Notes: a model not told the origin generated them from the letters alone. Positions 41,979-51,423 are shown, counted from the stretch's first letter. The stretch is 64,000 nt of DNA from a bacterium (GCA_039961635.1 JABRWB010000014.1:13026-77025); one strand, 5' to 3'. Made by a program: numbers and translations.

Positions 41979-43736
41979 TTACCGCTCCAGCATCTCATCC
42001 ACCATTTTTTTCGCCTTGGCCGGATCTGTCGTGCCCAGCATTCTTGCAAGCTCGGCGCGCCTTTCCGCTCCGTGCACTGCAATAAGCTCAATCTCCGACG
42101 CTTCCCTCCCACCCGCTGCTTTTTTGACCGTCTTTGACACAGCGATATGATTGTCGGCCTTTCCCGCGACCTGCGCCAGGTGAGAAACCGCAATAACTTG
42201 CCGGTGCGAAGCCATATCTTTCATTACGTCCGCGACCGCCTGCGCGGACAGCCCCCCCACCCCGGCCTCGATTTCGTCGAACATCAGAACCTGGGTAGCC
42301 GAATGCTCCGCCAGTGCCGCGGTTACTGCCAGCATCAGCCTGCTCATCTCCCCCCCGGACGCCACGCGTGCGAGCGGGCGTGCAGGTTCGTCCGGATTTA
42401 GCGAGACCAGAAATTCAACATCGTCATACCCGGATTCGCGGAAGGCCCGTTGCTCTTTTATTTCACCCGCATCCGTTGCTTCCTCATCCGGAGCCAGTTC
42501 GCCGATTCCCGCGACTTCGAACTCCGTTGCCGCAAAGTCAAGTCTTGCCAAATAACCCGCAACTCGCTTTACCAAAATCTTCGCGGTTTTCGCGCGCGAT
42601 TTTGACAACGCTTTTGCGGCCTCGTCTGCTTTGCGATGCGCCTCCGCAAGTTCCGCTGCCACCTTTTCCCGTGATGTCTCCCCGCCTGATAATTCTTCAA
42701 GTTCCGCCGCACGCGCGGCGAGCTCCGCGGCCAGACCGTCCACAGCGCATCCGTAACGCAGCGCCAGGTTGTCTATTTCCGCAAGCCGCGCCTGGACGCG
42801 CTCAAGTTCCGACGGATCTGCGTTCGCGGTTCCAAGCGCTTCCACAGCGGCCCTTTCAACTTCGCCAAGCCCCGCCTCCATTGAGGAAATATCGTCCGCA
42901 AGAGCCAACCACTGCTCGCCGACTTCGGTGTCTTCTCCAAAGTGAGCGGCAAGTGCTCTCGCCGCCTCTTCGCATTTTGCAAGCGCGTCTCGCGCCGGGA
43001 GCGCCCCTCCCAATTTGATAGCCGTTCCAATTCCGGCGCCTACTCCCGAACCTGCATCTCCTCCGGAAATTAGCGCAATTATCGTCCCCGCGCGTTCTGA
43101 AATCCTAGACGCGTTCGCAAGCCTGCGCTTTTCCGAAAGAAGCTCGTTGTGCTCGCCGGGCCGCACGTTTGCCTTCGCAAGCTCACCAACTTCGCGGTTA
43201 AGAAGCTCTATCCGCGCAAGTCGAGCCGCTTCCCCTCTGTCAATCAATTCCAGACGCCGCAAAAGCGCCCCGTGACGCGCCCGCGCGCCCGCGAATTCCT
43301 CCTTAAACTTTGAATGCGTCGCGTCCCCGAACGAATCCAATAACCGCACGTGCGTCGCGGCGGACAGTAGTGACCGATTTTCTGTCTGTCCCGAGTAATC
43401 AAACAGCTTTGCCGCCAGAGCCCGCGCCTCTTGCGCGGAAATCCGCACACCATCCAGCAGAATCCTACCTGCCCCTCCCGGTCGCGCAATGCGGTCAATT
43501 TTATGCCATCCCTGTTCCTCCCTGCTCATCTTAAACTCGACCGCAACCCGGCATCTTCCGCCTGCAGCGGGAAAAATATTGGACGACGCCCGCGCGCCGA
43601 ACGCGAAATCCACGGCGTCCAGGAGCAGCGTTTTCCCGGCGCCGGTCTCGCCCGTCACAACGGTCATTCCCGGAGGAAACTCGGCCATGACCCCCGCAAG
43701 GAGCGCGAACCTCTCTATTTCAACCCGCCGGATCAC
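41979..43736 (-). CDS. recN: DNA repair ATPase RecN
   Basis: RecN is an SMC-like ATPase that gathers DNA ends during double-strand-break repair. The 585-residue protein has the Walker A loop VVTGETGAGKTLLLDAV near residue 30, a central coiled coil, the ABC signature LARVASGGEMSRLMLAV and Walker B VLMFDEIEAGVGG. It is slightly longer than usual because of extra Gly/Ala-rich coil segments. The frame is open to 43826, but GTG 43736 follows the TATAAT box at the right spacing and matches the family start (IRRVEIERFALL). Confidence 0.94.
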   Translation of the reverse strand: MIRRVEIERFALLAGVMAEFPPGMTVVTGETGAGKTLLLDAVDFAFGARASSNIFPAAGGRCRVAVEFKMSREEQGWHKIDRIARPGGAGRILLDGVRISAQEARALAAKLFDYSGQTENRSLLSAATHVRLLDSFGDATHSKFKEEFAGARARHGALLRRLELIDRGEAARLARIELLNREVGELAKANVRPGEHNELLSEKRRLANASRISERAGTIIALISGGDAGSGVGAGIGTAIKLGGALPARDALAKCEEAARALAAHFGEDTEVGEQWLALADDISSMEAGLGEVERAAVEALGTANADPSELERVQARLAEIDNLALRYGCAVDGLAAELAARAAELEELSGGETSREKVAAELAEAHRKADEAAKALSKSRAKTAKILVKRVAGYLARLDFAATEFEVAGIGELAPDEEATDAGEIKEQRAFRESGYDDVEFLVSLNPDEPARPLARVASGGEMSRLMLAVTAALAEHSATQVLMFDEIEAGVGGLSAQAVADVMKDMASHRQVIAVSHLAQVAGKADNHIAVSKTVKKAAGGREASEIELIAVHGAERRAELARMLGTTDPAKAKKMVDEMLER

Positions 43737-43749
43737 GGCCGCGATTATA
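43737..43749 (-). promoter_or_regulatory. Consensus TATAAT, probable leaderless start of recN
   Basis: On the reverse strand TATAAT (43749-43744) is followed by 7 bases and GTG at 43736. No LexA-type palindrome is obvious next to it. Confidence 0.6.
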
Positions 43750-44006
43750 GCGCGTATATTTTCTACCCTCAGGATTATAGTCTCATCATACCAGGGGATT
43801 TTCTGTCCCGTCTCGCGACAATACAAGAATTATATGAATTCGAATATTTATACTTCCGCAATCGCAGCCGCGCTTACGAAGTCGGTTTTGATAATGTGCT
43901 ACACGCAAACAGTCGGGCCGGTGGCCTTATCCTTTGCATTACCCCCAAGCCCGCCTAACTTCGACTATTTCGTTACATTGACTTGGTACGGTGCACTTTG
44001 CGCTTC

Positions 44007-45581
44007 CTACCTGCTCGCGACAGTTTCCGGCTCCGGATCTTCGGAGGGCGGCCAGGGTCGGCCCTCGCGCTTCGCCGTCAGGTAACTGTCGATCGCCCGG
44101 GCGGCCTTCTTGCCGTGTCCGACTGCCATTATCACTGTGGATGCGCCGACCGCAACGTCGCCGCCCGCGAAGACGCCCTCGACGTTCGTCGTCATCCACT
44201 TCTCGTTGATGTTGACGGTGCCCCACTTGGACACATCCAGCCCTTCGATGCTGCGCATCAGAATCGGATTCGGGCGCTGGCCGATTGCCACGATTACCGT
44301 GTCGCAAGGGATTACGAACTCGCTGCCCTCGATGGGGACGGGCTTGCGACGGCCGCTTGCGTCCGGCTCGCCAAGCTCGCACTGGAGGCATTTCAGTCCG
44401 GTGACCCAGTTTTTCTCGTCGTGCAGGACTTCGATCGGCTGCGTGAGGAACTTCAGGATGACCCCCTCTTCCTCTGCGTGGTGGAGCTCCTCGATGCGGG
44501 CGGGCGCCTCGTCCCGGCTGCGCCTGTAGACGATGTACACATTCTCTACTCCGGGCAGGCGGCGGCTGGTGCGGGCGGCGTCCATCGCGGTGTTACCCGC
44601 GCCGACGACGCACACGTTTTTGCCGACAAACACCGGTGTCTCGTACTTAGGAAACTCGTACGCGTGCATAAGGATCACGCGCGTGAGAAATTCATTGGCG
44701 CTGTACACGCCGTTCGCGTTTTCACCGGGTATGCGCATGAACGTCGGCAGTCCCGCGCCCGTGCCGATGAAGAAGGCTTTAAAACCCATTTCCTTCAGCT
44801 TGTCCAAAGTGACGGTCTTCCCGACGACGACGTTTGTCTCGACTTTCACGCCGAGTTTTTCTATGTAGGCGACCTCCGCCTCCACGATGTATTTGGGCAG
44901 GCGGAACGCCGGGATTCCGTAAACGAGGACACCGCCGGGCTTATGCAGCGCCTCGAAAATGGTCACGTCATATCCGAGCTTGACAAGGTCGCCCGCGGCT
45001 GTAATCCCGGCCGGCCCGCAGCCGATTATCGCCACCTTTTCCTTCGTAATCTTTACCGGTTCGACGTCCTTCAAAACCACTTCGACGCCGTGCGAGAGCG
45101 CGTACTCGGCGGCGAACTGCTCCAGACGACCGATGGCGACGGGCTGGCCCTTCACGCCCAAAATGCACACTTCCTCGCATTGGATCTCCTGCGGGCAGAC
45201 GCGGCCGCAAACAGCGGGAAGCGAGTTGTCTTCTTTCAGTATCTTGTTTGCGAGTTCGAAGTCGCCCTTGGCGATGGCATCAATGAATTGGGGGATTTTG
45301 ACTTCGGCTGGGCATTGCATGACGCAGCGCGGGTCTTTGCACTGGATGCAGCGCTCGGCTTCGGCGATCGCGGTTTCCGGCGGATAGCCAAGCACCACGC
45401 TATTGAAGTTGCGGATTCGCACAAGCGGCGACTGCTCCGGCATGTCGTGGCGCGGCGCCTTGCTGCGCTTGCGCTTTTCCGGTTTGGCCACTTGGGAAGT
45501 ACTCTCCCCGCTGCTCGCCTCCGCACGTGCGGCTTGTGCCTTTGCTTTTTCTTCCGTTGCTTGCTTTGCTGCTTCGTTCAT
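44007..45581 (-). CDS. gltA: NADPH-dependent glutamate synthase small-subunit family (GltA / NfnB-like)
   Basis: This flavoprotein has the N-terminal 4Fe-4S module with CIQCKDPRCVMQCP and CGRVCPQEIQCEEVC, then a double Rossmann fold: AIIGCGPAGITAAGDL for FAD and VCVVGAGNTAMDAAR for NADPH. A C-terminal GGDVAVGASTVIMAVGHG completes the FAD site. With 524 residues it is longer than usual (about 470) because of a charged Ala/Lys-rich N-terminal extension of about 50. No large gltB subunit nor an NfnA partner is next to it. It may act as a homo-oligomeric GltA or as electron bifurcation subunit; the family name is sure, the reaction not. ATG 45581 follows GGAGG. Confidence 0.88.
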   Translation of the reverse strand: MNEAAKQATEEKAKAQAARAEASSGESTSQVAKPEKRKRSKAPRHDMPEQSPLVRIRNFNSVVLGYPPETAIAEAERCIQCKDPRCVMQCPAEVKIPQFIDAIAKGDFELANKILKEDNSLPAVCGRVCPQEIQCEEVCILGVKGQPVAIGRLEQFAAEYALSHGVEVVLKDVEPVKITKEKVAIIGCGPAGITAAGDLVKLGYDVTIFEALHKPGGVLVYGIPAFRLPKYIVEAEVAYIEKLGVKVETNVVVGKTVTLDKLKEMGFKAFFIGTGAGLPTFMRIPGENANGVYSANEFLTRVILMHAYEFPKYETPVFVGKNVCVVGAGNTAMDAARTSRRLPGVENVYIVYRRSRDEAPARIEELHHAEEEGVILKFLTQPIEVLHDEKNWVTGLKCLQCELGEPDASGRRKPVPIEGSEFVIPCDTVIVAIGQRPNPILMRSIEGLDVSKWGTVNINEKWMTTNVEGVFAGGDVAVGASTVIMAVGHGKKAARAIDSYLTAKREGRPWPPSEDPEPETVASR

Positions 45582-45763
45582 CGGCCGAAACCTCCGTGGG
45601 GCCTGGATCCCGACCGCGGCAGGACACTGCCGCACCGGGCCTTGCGAAAATCCTATCCCGCAAAGGCCGCCGCGTCAACGAAATAAAGGCTTGCGCCGGT
45701 AAGGAGCATGGCAAATTCCGGTGATTCATGGGAATGCGTAATGGCAAATATTGGCGATTTAGA

Positions 45764-46924
45764 TTAGTAAAAATTCGCGTACCTTGTTTCCCACTCAAGG
45801 ATTTTCTTTTCGTATTTCGCGTACAGCGCACCCATGTTTCGGTCATGCAGCTCGTGCGCGATGGTGATTCGCTCCTTGATCAAAAGCCTTGCGTCCTCCC
45901 ATTGCTGCGCCTTTATGAGCGCCTCCACTTCCTCGTCGCGTTTTCCCGCTGAAAGGCTGTCGACGAAAGCATAAACCTCGGCTTCAAGTTCTTTTTTGTA
46001 ATTCGGTGAGAGCTTGCCCTCGTCCTCCTTTACCGTTATCTCTTCCGCAGTTACGGACAGGTCTTTGAGCTTAATCAGAACCAATCCGACTATGAACAAA
46101 ATCACACTGCCGACGGGTACGAATATCCAGAATTTCTTCAGCTTTTCCTCGGGCGAAAGGAATTGCGTTTTTCGCGTGGTTCCGAACTCCGCTTCGACGA
46201 TTTTCCAGACGTCGTTCTGTTTCGCCATCCGGAAATTTGCCTTTACGGTGCGCTTTACTTCCTTGCCCACGGGCGTGGGATCCTTATGGCTATCGTCCAA
46301 TGGGTGCTTCTGCGAAGAATAAAACTCCTCGAGGGCTTCGGCCGCCTCCTCGAATTCCGCGTCCTCCTTCATCTTCTCCACGGCCGCGGGCGTACCCTTT
46401 TCCAGGCGCTCCTCCTTGCTCGTTCCCTTGCGGATTGTTTTGCGCGCCCATTCCACAGAGCAATCGGCGAAATACTTGCCCTTTTCCTTGACGGACTTGC
46501 TCAAGGAGACGCGGAAGTAACCGATTTTCATTTCGAGGTCGTCGTAATCCGCAAGGTATTCGGACACGTTGGCCTCGATGTCGGATTTCCTGTTGCCGCG
46601 GTACCCATAGTCGTCCGCATAGCAGGATAGAATGGCGCTTACGCTTCCGTCCACGAAGCCCTGCCCCATCCGCGTCAAGACTGCTCGCACTTCCGCCTCC
46701 AGTTTTTTCTTCTCGGCGGCAGGAATGTCTTTTGTCGTCTCGCCCGTTTCGTAGTCGGTATACTTGCCCTCGGCGGCGCGCTGCTCGCCCTCTTCCTTGG
46801 CGAACATGCCGAACGCCTCTCCCACGTTTCCCGGCAGTTTATCCTCGTCCTCCTGCGCGCCGATAGGAGCCGCAAGCATTTGCAGCGCCGCGAACAACAC
46901 CGGAATAAGGTAAGCCAGCTTCAA
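45764..46924 (-). CDS. Secreted / membrane protein with NTF2-like domain and one TM helix
   Basis: The 386-residue protein has a signal peptide (about 1-24), a region (about 75-230) that looks like a SnoaL/NTF2-like fold (YADDYGYRGN, KANFRMAKQNDVWKIVEA), a TM helix (about 267-287; VPVGSVILFIVGLVLI), and a charged helical cytoplasmic tail. It starts with TTG 46924 and has GCGAGGTCGG upstream with TATAAT further up. I do not recognise the family. Confidence 0.6.
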   Translation of the reverse strand: MKLAYLIPVLFAALQMLAAPIGAQEDEDKLPGNVGEAFGMFAKEEGEQRAAEGKYTDYETGETTKDIPAAEKKKLEAEVRAVLTRMGQGFVDGSVSAILSCYADDYGYRGNRKSDIEANVSEYLADYDDLEMKIGYFRVSLSKSVKEKGKYFADCSVEWARKTIRKGTSKEERLEKGTPAAVEKMKEDAEFEEAAEALEEFYSSQKHPLDDSHKDPTPVGKEVKRTVKANFRMAKQNDVWKIVEAEFGTTRKTQFLSPEEKLKKFWIFVPVGSVILFIVGLVLIKLKDLSVTAEEITVKEDEGKLSPNYKKELEAEVYAFVDSLSAGKRDEEVEALIKAQQWEDARLLIKERITIAHELHDRNMGALYAKYEKKILEWETRYANFY

Positions 46925-47001
46925 CCCCGACCTCGCAAGGAGACGGCATTATAGCGGCAGGCGCCGAGCTATGTAAACCGGCGCGGAATTGCGGGCATCC
47001 G

Positions 47002-47223
47002 TCAGATGCGCGTGTGCCCCATCCGCGAAAGCTGGTTGAAAAAGAACAGCACGCCGAACACCATTCCGAAAAGATTCACGATGAAGGCGAGCCGCTTAGC
47101 GGTCAGCTCCTCGATCAGATGCGCGTGCGCCGCGCCCTCGATCGCGAACCTGACAACTGCATACACCCCGACGAAAATCAACAGCGGCCTGAAGCTTTCA
47201 AGCAGAAGTGCGAAGTCGTTCAT
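47002..47223 (-). CDS. Small membrane protein with two TM helices
   Basis: This protein has 73 residues when started at ATG 47223; the frame is open to 47301. Two TM segments (about 8-28 and 45-62) are joined by a short charged loop and there is a basic C-terminus. No family is recognised. The gap to the tRNA gene holds the tRNA promoter. Confidence 0.5.
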   Translation of the reverse strand: MNDFALLLESFRPLLIFVGVYAVVRFAIEGAAHAHLIEELTAKRLAFIVNLFGMVFGVLFFFNQLSRMGHTRI

Positions 47224-47327
47224 ATTACCCGTCCCCGTATCCGGCCGAAGCCAGTTGATTCGCACGTCAGCCCCGGTGAAACGCAAGATGGTTATACCCA
47301 ACGCGGCGGGGATTCAAACGAAAGCAG

Positions 47328-47336
47328 TGGTAGAAT
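47328..47336 (+). promoter_or_regulatory. Extended -10 box upstream of tRNA-Gln
   Basis: TGG-TAGAAT (47328-47336) lies about 50 bases before the tRNA; a clear -35 box is not seen. Confidence 0.4.
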
Positions 47337-47387
47337 CTGCATCCGCCGCAGCCGGGCGCGTGCCGCCGGCGCGGCCTGCAGATGCGA

Positions 47388-47458
47388 TGGGGAGTTGTGT
47401 AACGGTAGCACAGCGGCCTTTGGAGCCGTTAGTCCAGGTTCGAATCCTGGCTCCCCAG
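47388..47458 (+). tRNA. tRNA-Gln (anticodon TTG)
   Basis: The full cloverleaf can be drawn: acceptor TGGGGAG / CTCCCCA, discriminator G, a D arm, the anticodon arm with loop CTTTGGA (anticodon TTG, Gln), and the T arm with GGTTCGAATCC. It starts with U1, typical of tRNA-Gln. CCA is not encoded. The length is 71 bases. Confidence 0.93.
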
Positions 47459-48102
47459 ACTTCAATCCGGACGCCAATCTAACAGCGCGAAAGAAAAGTT
47501 GTGCGTCCGAAACAGGCTACCAACGCCGCGGCAGCAGCTCAACCTTCCCGCTCAACTGGCATCCAAAACTATCGCTCGCACTGGACGGTATACCGCCGAA
47601 AGAATTCGCGGTAATGCAGAGTGGATGCGGCGACGTATCCGAAATCCCAATTCTGCATTGCGAGGTATCGAGATGGTCAGGTCTTTCGTCACGATGGTCG
47701 GAGCGTTTGTTGCAATTGCCGGTTTCTGCTACGAGGTCGGGCACCTTTGGTGGATAATCAAGTAAGGCTGACAGGAATTCATATGCGGATGGCAAAAGAA
47801 TAACCACGGTCTTCGTGGCAAGTTGATCCGGCTGGCATTTGCAACCTTTTTGGCAATTCGGATGCACACGGGCGCACAACGGCTGAAGTTGTGCGGCTGA
47901 CTAGGAAGGTTATCGGAAAGCCGGAAAAAGGCGGCGCCATCAAGAGATTAAGAGCATATGCTGCCGGGCAGGAATCCTTCCACGCTTCGCGCCGCTCGCC
48001 CATTAATTTGATTATCAGCTCGATCAACCCCATTTGATAAGAATTATGCGTCGTATCGCTGACAAGTATGAATCCGATTCGGAAGAGGTTTGTTCAATCC
48101 GG
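47459..48102. other. 640-base stretch 3' of tRNA-Gln without a convincing gene
   Basis: No recognisable gene lies here. It holds a possible 30-residue single-TM ORF (47673-47765), a perfect 8-base inverted repeat CGCACAAC-GGCTGAA-GTTGTGCG at about 47873-47895, and several open frames on both strands without family resemblance. It is the only stretch of this kind in the window. No copy of the tRNA 3' end that would mark an att site is visible. Confidence 0.5.
47673..47765 (+). CDS. Possible 30-residue single-TM peptide
   Basis: ATG 47673 is preceded by GAGGTATCGAG, an acceptable ribosome binding site. The peptide is almost all one hydrophobic helix (MVGAFVAIAGFCYE) ending in Trp-Trp-Ile-Ile-Lys. 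It could be a small membrane peptide, or chance. A longer 88-codon frame from 47499 is open in the same phase. Confidence 0.25.
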   Translation: MVRSFVTMVGAFVAIAGFCYEVGHLWWIIK

Positions 48103-49542
48103 CTAACTTCTTTTGTCGATTATTCTCGCTTCCTTGGGCAGCGTGTCCATGCCCAGCAATCGCGACAGCTCTTCGCGCGAAAGATACTCGATGCTGTCGA
48201 ATTTCATTTCGAAATCGCGCCGCGCGTCTTCGTTTAGCGCTCTTTCGAACGAATCCCGGTTTGTTCCTTCAGCGAGAGCTACCCGAAGCCGAAGCTCGTC
48301 CATCGCAAACTCGTCGTCGTTTTTCTTGCCTATCTCAAGCTGCCATTCGACGATTTCTTTACGCGCGGAAAACCATCCGAACAGCTCGTTGAAATTGACA
48401 AGCAAACCTTTGACCTTTTTTATTTCGCTTACGCGGCCGATGCGTGAATCCAAAAGCGGTGTGACGCGTCCGCAGTGCGGGCATTTGTCGATGATTATCC
48501 CCCCCTCCGCGATGTCGCCCGTGCGGTAGCGCACGACAACGCTGCCCGCGCCCGCGAGCGTGGTCAGCACAAGCTCGCCGCGCTCGCCTTCTTTAACCTG
48601 CTCGCCGGTTTCGGGATTAATCACTTCGAACAATTCGAGATCCGGATACAGGTGGTAGCGCGCGTTCGGCGCGTCCGTGCATTCCACCCAGGCGTGCTTG
48701 GCTTCGGTCAGCCCGTAGGTCGAAAGCACGCGCACGTTTTCTGCGCCGCATTGCGCCCAAATCTCTTTCAATTTCGCCTTGTACGCATCGTTGACCTTTT
48801 CCGCGCCGAGAATGCACAACCGAAGCCGCGGCAGGCGCTTTCCCTGCTCCGCGCAGATTTGCGCAAGGTGATATGCGAATCCGGGAGTGCAGACGAGAAT
48901 GGTGGCTTCCATCCTTTCGAGCGTGTCCGCGATCGGGCCGCTGCCCATCACGCGTCCCCCTCCCGTATGCAACATCCTCAGCCGCGCCTCGAAACCCGCG
49001 AACGCGACCTGCCAAAACGCCAAATGCGGAGCGAACGGAAAAGCATGCACGCCTATGTCGCTTGCTGGATCCAGGCCGATTATGTCGAATATCCGCTTGC
49101 CCGAAAGCTTTAGGATGTTGACGTCCGAATACGTGTAAAGAAACGGCACCGAACGCGCGCTGCGGCCGGTCGTCGAAATGATGTGGATCGGAAAATAGCG
49201 ATCGAACATCACCTGTTTTGGATCGCGGCCGAAAACCGCGCCGATTCCCAAACCCAATTTTTGAGGTAATGACAAGCACTTTTTCAGGCTCTCGGGTGTC
49301 GGTTGCAGAATGATGTCCTTGTACTTCGCTGGCTGATCGTCCGTCGCGACGATGTCAGCCTTGGTAGTGAAAGGAAGTCTGGCCATGTCCGCCACGGTGC
49401 GGATCTTGTCGATGTCAACGCCGGATGCGCTCCAAAGCTTTCGGTAAAAAGGAGAAAAGCGATTTACTTCAGGCAAGTATGCGCGGATGCGCCGCTCCTG
49501 CAGGCTGCGAATGCCCCCGACTGTCCACTTGGGCCAAGACAC
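48103..49542 (-). CDS. PaaK-like adenylate-forming ligase
   Basis: It belongs to the phenylacetate-CoA ligase family of ANL enzymes, which activate a carboxylic acid with ATP and pass it to CoA or another acceptor. The 479-residue sequence has the P-loop variant ISTTGRSARSVPF, the STYGLTEAKHAWVEC segment, RYRTGDIAE, and a Cys-His cluster (KCPHCGRV) next to DSRIGRVSEIKKVKG, as in PaaK relatives. The usual Ser-Gly of the P-loop is changed. It is divergent from the BshB1-like gene with 108 bases between. The substrate is unknown. GTG 49542 follows an extended -10. Confidence 0.78.
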   Translation of the reverse strand: MSWPKWTVGGIRSLQERRIRAYLPEVNRFSPFYRKLWSASGVDIDKIRTVADMARLPFTTKADIVATDDQPAKYKDIILQPTPESLKKCLSLPQKLGLGIGAVFGRDPKQVMFDRYFPIHIISTTGRSARSVPFLYTYSDVNILKLSGKRIFDIIGLDPASDIGVHAFPFAPHLAFWQVAFAGFEARLRMLHTGGGRVMGSGPIADTLERMEATILVCTPGFAYHLAQICAEQGKRLPRLRLCILGAEKVNDAYKAKLKEIWAQCGAENVRVLSTYGLTEAKHAWVECTDAPNARYHLYPDLELFEVINPETGEQVKEGERGELVLTTLAGAGSVVVRYRTGDIAEGGIIIDKCPHCGRVTPLLDSRIGRVSEIKKVKGLLVNFNELFGWFSARKEIVEWQLEIGKKNDDEFAMDELRLRVALAEGTNRDSFERALNEDARRDFEMKFDSIEYLSREELSRLLGMDTLPKEARIIDKRS

Positions 49543-49557
49543 AGCGCGATGATAGCA
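49543..49557 (-). promoter_or_regulatory. Extended -10 promoter, probable leaderless start of PaaK-like gene
   Basis: On the reverse strand TGC-TATCAT (49557-49549) is followed by 6 bases and GTG at 49542. There is no ribosome binding site. Confidence 0.6.
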
Positions 49558-49650
49558 GAACAGCAACTCCGACGAAAACACCCTTTGAAATTAGGCTGAT
49601 TTTCGATTCGGACGGGTATGATAGTGCTGTTTTTTGCCCTGGAGAACTTG

Positions 49651-50379
49651 ATGACTCAAAAGATAAATGTTCTTACGTTCGGTCCGCATCCCGACGATTC
49701 CGAAATCGGCACGGGCGCCGTCTTGCTGAAACTTAAGGCGCTCGGCTACACAACTGGAATCATAGACTTAACCGAAGGCGAGATGGGAACAGGCGGCGAC
49801 GCTGCCATACGCGCGGCGGAATGCGACGAGGCAGCCAGAATACTCAAGGTGGATATCCGCGAGAATCTCAATTTGGGCGATTGCCGCCTTGAGGACAATT
49901 TTGAGAACCGCTGCAAAGTGGCCGCGGTTATTCGCAAATACCGCCCCGACGTGATTCTTGCGCCCTACTGGGATTTGCCTCCGGGGCGCGGCCTCGGTCA
50001 CACCGACCATATCGTGGCCGGACATCTTGTTAGCCACGGGAACAACTTCGCGCATTTGCGCAAGCTGGACATTGAGGGCCAGCCGCATTACGCGCCGTCC
50101 ACGTTCTATTACTTCCTTCCGCCGGATTTCAAGCCCAGCTTCATTGTGGACATTACCGAATATGTGGAAGACTGGCTGGCAAGCATATTCGCCCACAAGA
50201 GCCAGTTCGGAGACCCGGAGCAGAACTGGCAGATACGCGATTTCTTCGAAAGCCGCGTTCGCACATGGGGACGGTTCGCCGGGGCGACTTATGCGATGGC
50301 GTTTTACTCGCCATGGCCGCTTCGCATCGACAACATGATGAGCGTACTCGGCGGGATCCGCCCGCCAATGGAAAGATAA
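49651..50379 (+). CDS. BshB1-like N-acetylglucosaminyl-malate deacetylase (PIG-L / LmbE family)
   Basis: The 242-residue protein is a zinc deacetylase of the LmbE fold, with the metal motif GPHPDDSEIGTGA near the N-terminus, DLTEGEMGTGG (as in BshB1) and a second metal site GHTDHIVAGHL. BshB1 acts in bacillithiol synthesis, removing acetate from GlcNAc-malate; similar enzymes act in mycothiol synthesis and on other GlcNAc conjugates. The C-terminal KSQFGDPEQNW also resembles BshB1. A small insertion before the GHTDH site is unusual. No bshA or bshC is in the window. ATG 49651 follows GGAGAA; an upstream ATG at 49618 is in frame. Confidence 0.8.
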   Translation: MTQKINVLTFGPHPDDSEIGTGAVLLKLKALGYTTGIIDLTEGEMGTGGDAAIRAAECDEAARILKVDIRENLNLGDCRLEDNFENRCKVAAVIRKYRPDVILAPYWDLPPGRGLGHTDHIVAGHLVSHGNNFAHLRKLDIEGQPHYAPSTFYYFLPPDFKPSFIVDITEYVEDWLASIFAHKSQFGDPEQNWQIRDFFESRVRTWGRFAGATYAMAFYSPWPLRIDNMMSVLGGIRPPMER

Positions 50380-50394
50380 ACTAAAGTCTAACCG

Positions 50395-51423
50395 TTATCG
50401 GTCGCCGTTTGATGCCTTGAAGCCCGCCTGAACCAACGCGTGAAGGTGCAGCAAGCCAACCGGCCTGTCCTGTGAATCCACTACGGGTAGTACGAAGATC
50501 GGACGCGGCTTGTTGTTTTCCATTTTTTCAAGCGCCGCGTGAGCCAATGCGCAATCTTCTATTCGCTTTGGATTCTTCGTCATAAGATCGCCGACACGCT
50601 TTGAGCGCAGCTCGGTGAAACTGCCTTCCCAGCGCTCTATAATCCGGCGCACGTCCCCGTCGGTAATAATGCCTGTCAACCTCCCGTCGGAGCCGACAAT
50701 GCTTACCCCGCCAAGAACGTGCTTTGTAATCGTCTTCAAGGCTTCATCGAATCCGGCATCTTCGCCAAGAACTGGATTTGTCTCTTCGCCTCGAAGCAGG
50801 TCCGAGACTTTAAGTGTCAGCCGTTTCGCAAGCATCCCCTTCGGATGGAGTACCGCAAAGTGCTCCGGCCGGAAGTCCCTCTTGACCATTAGAGCTACGG
50901 TCAGCGCGTCGCCCAACGCGAGCGCCACGGTTGTCGAAGTGGTTGGAACGAGATTGTTGGAATCCGCCTCCTGAATCTCACCAGTAAACAGCACAATGTC
51001 GCAGGTTGCAGCCAGTCTGCTTTTGCGGTTGCCGGTGATGCACACCACCGTTGCTCCAATCTTTTTTATGCTTGGAAGGAGATCCAAAAGCTCGGCCGTC
51101 TCGCCGCTGTTTGAAATCGCGATAACGATGTCATCCTTGGTGATAATCCCCAGGTCGCCATGAAATCCTTCGGCGGGATGCAGGAATACGGACGGCGTGC
51201 CGGTCGAGGAAAGGCTGGCCGCGATTTTGCCCGCTATGTGGCCGCTTTTGCCCATTCCGGTCATCACAACCCGGCCGCGCGATGCCAAAACAGCATTAAT
51301 CGTCCGGATAAACGACTCTCCGATGTGCTCGCGCAATGCAAGGACGGCGTTACCCTCTATTTCAAGCGCCCGGCGCGCGACATCCAGCACGTCGGGAATG
51401 TGCGATGAAGATGATGATTCCAC
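50395..51423 (-). CDS. kdsD: D-arabinose-5-phosphate isomerase KdsD (KpsF/GutQ)
   Basis: KdsD interconverts ribulose-5-phosphate and arabinose-5-phosphate, the precursor of KDO. The 342-residue protein has an N-terminal SIS domain (VVMTGMGKSGHIAGKIA, EGFHGDLGIITKDD, ISNSGETAELLDLLP) and two C-terminal CBS domains (TKHVLGGVSIVGSDGRLTGIITDG, kept here as VSIVGSDGRLTGIITDGD, and FVLPVVDSQDRPVGLLH). It indicates a KDO-containing LPS. Its stop faces that of the deacetylase gene with only 15 bases between. GTG 51423 is at the leaderless spacing. Confidence 0.93.
   Translation of the reverse strand: MESSSSSHIPDVLDVARRALEIEGNAVLALREHIGESFIRTINAVLASRGRVVMTGMGKSGHIAGKIAASLSSTGTPSVFLHPAEGFHGDLGIITKDDIVIAISNSGETAELLDLLPSIKKIGATVVCITGNRKSRLAATCDIVLFTGEIQEADSNNLVPTTSTTVALALGDALTVALMVKRDFRPEHFAVLHPKGMLAKRLTLKVSDLLRGEETNPVLGEDAGFDEALKTITKHVLGGVSIVGSDGRLTGIITDGDVRRIIERWEGSFTELRSKRVGDLMTKNPKRIEDCALAHAALEKMENNKPRPIFVLPVVDSQDRPVGLLHLHALVQAGFKASNGDR

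Noticed and set aside
43983-45686. Long forward open frame of 567 codons opposite the gltA-type gene
   Set aside because: The reverse gene has clear Fe-S and Rossmann motifs; the forward frame is an antisense shadow without family features.
47873-47895. Inverted repeat as an integron attC site
   Set aside because: The 7-base ends do not fit the attC core consensus and there is no integron integrase nearby.
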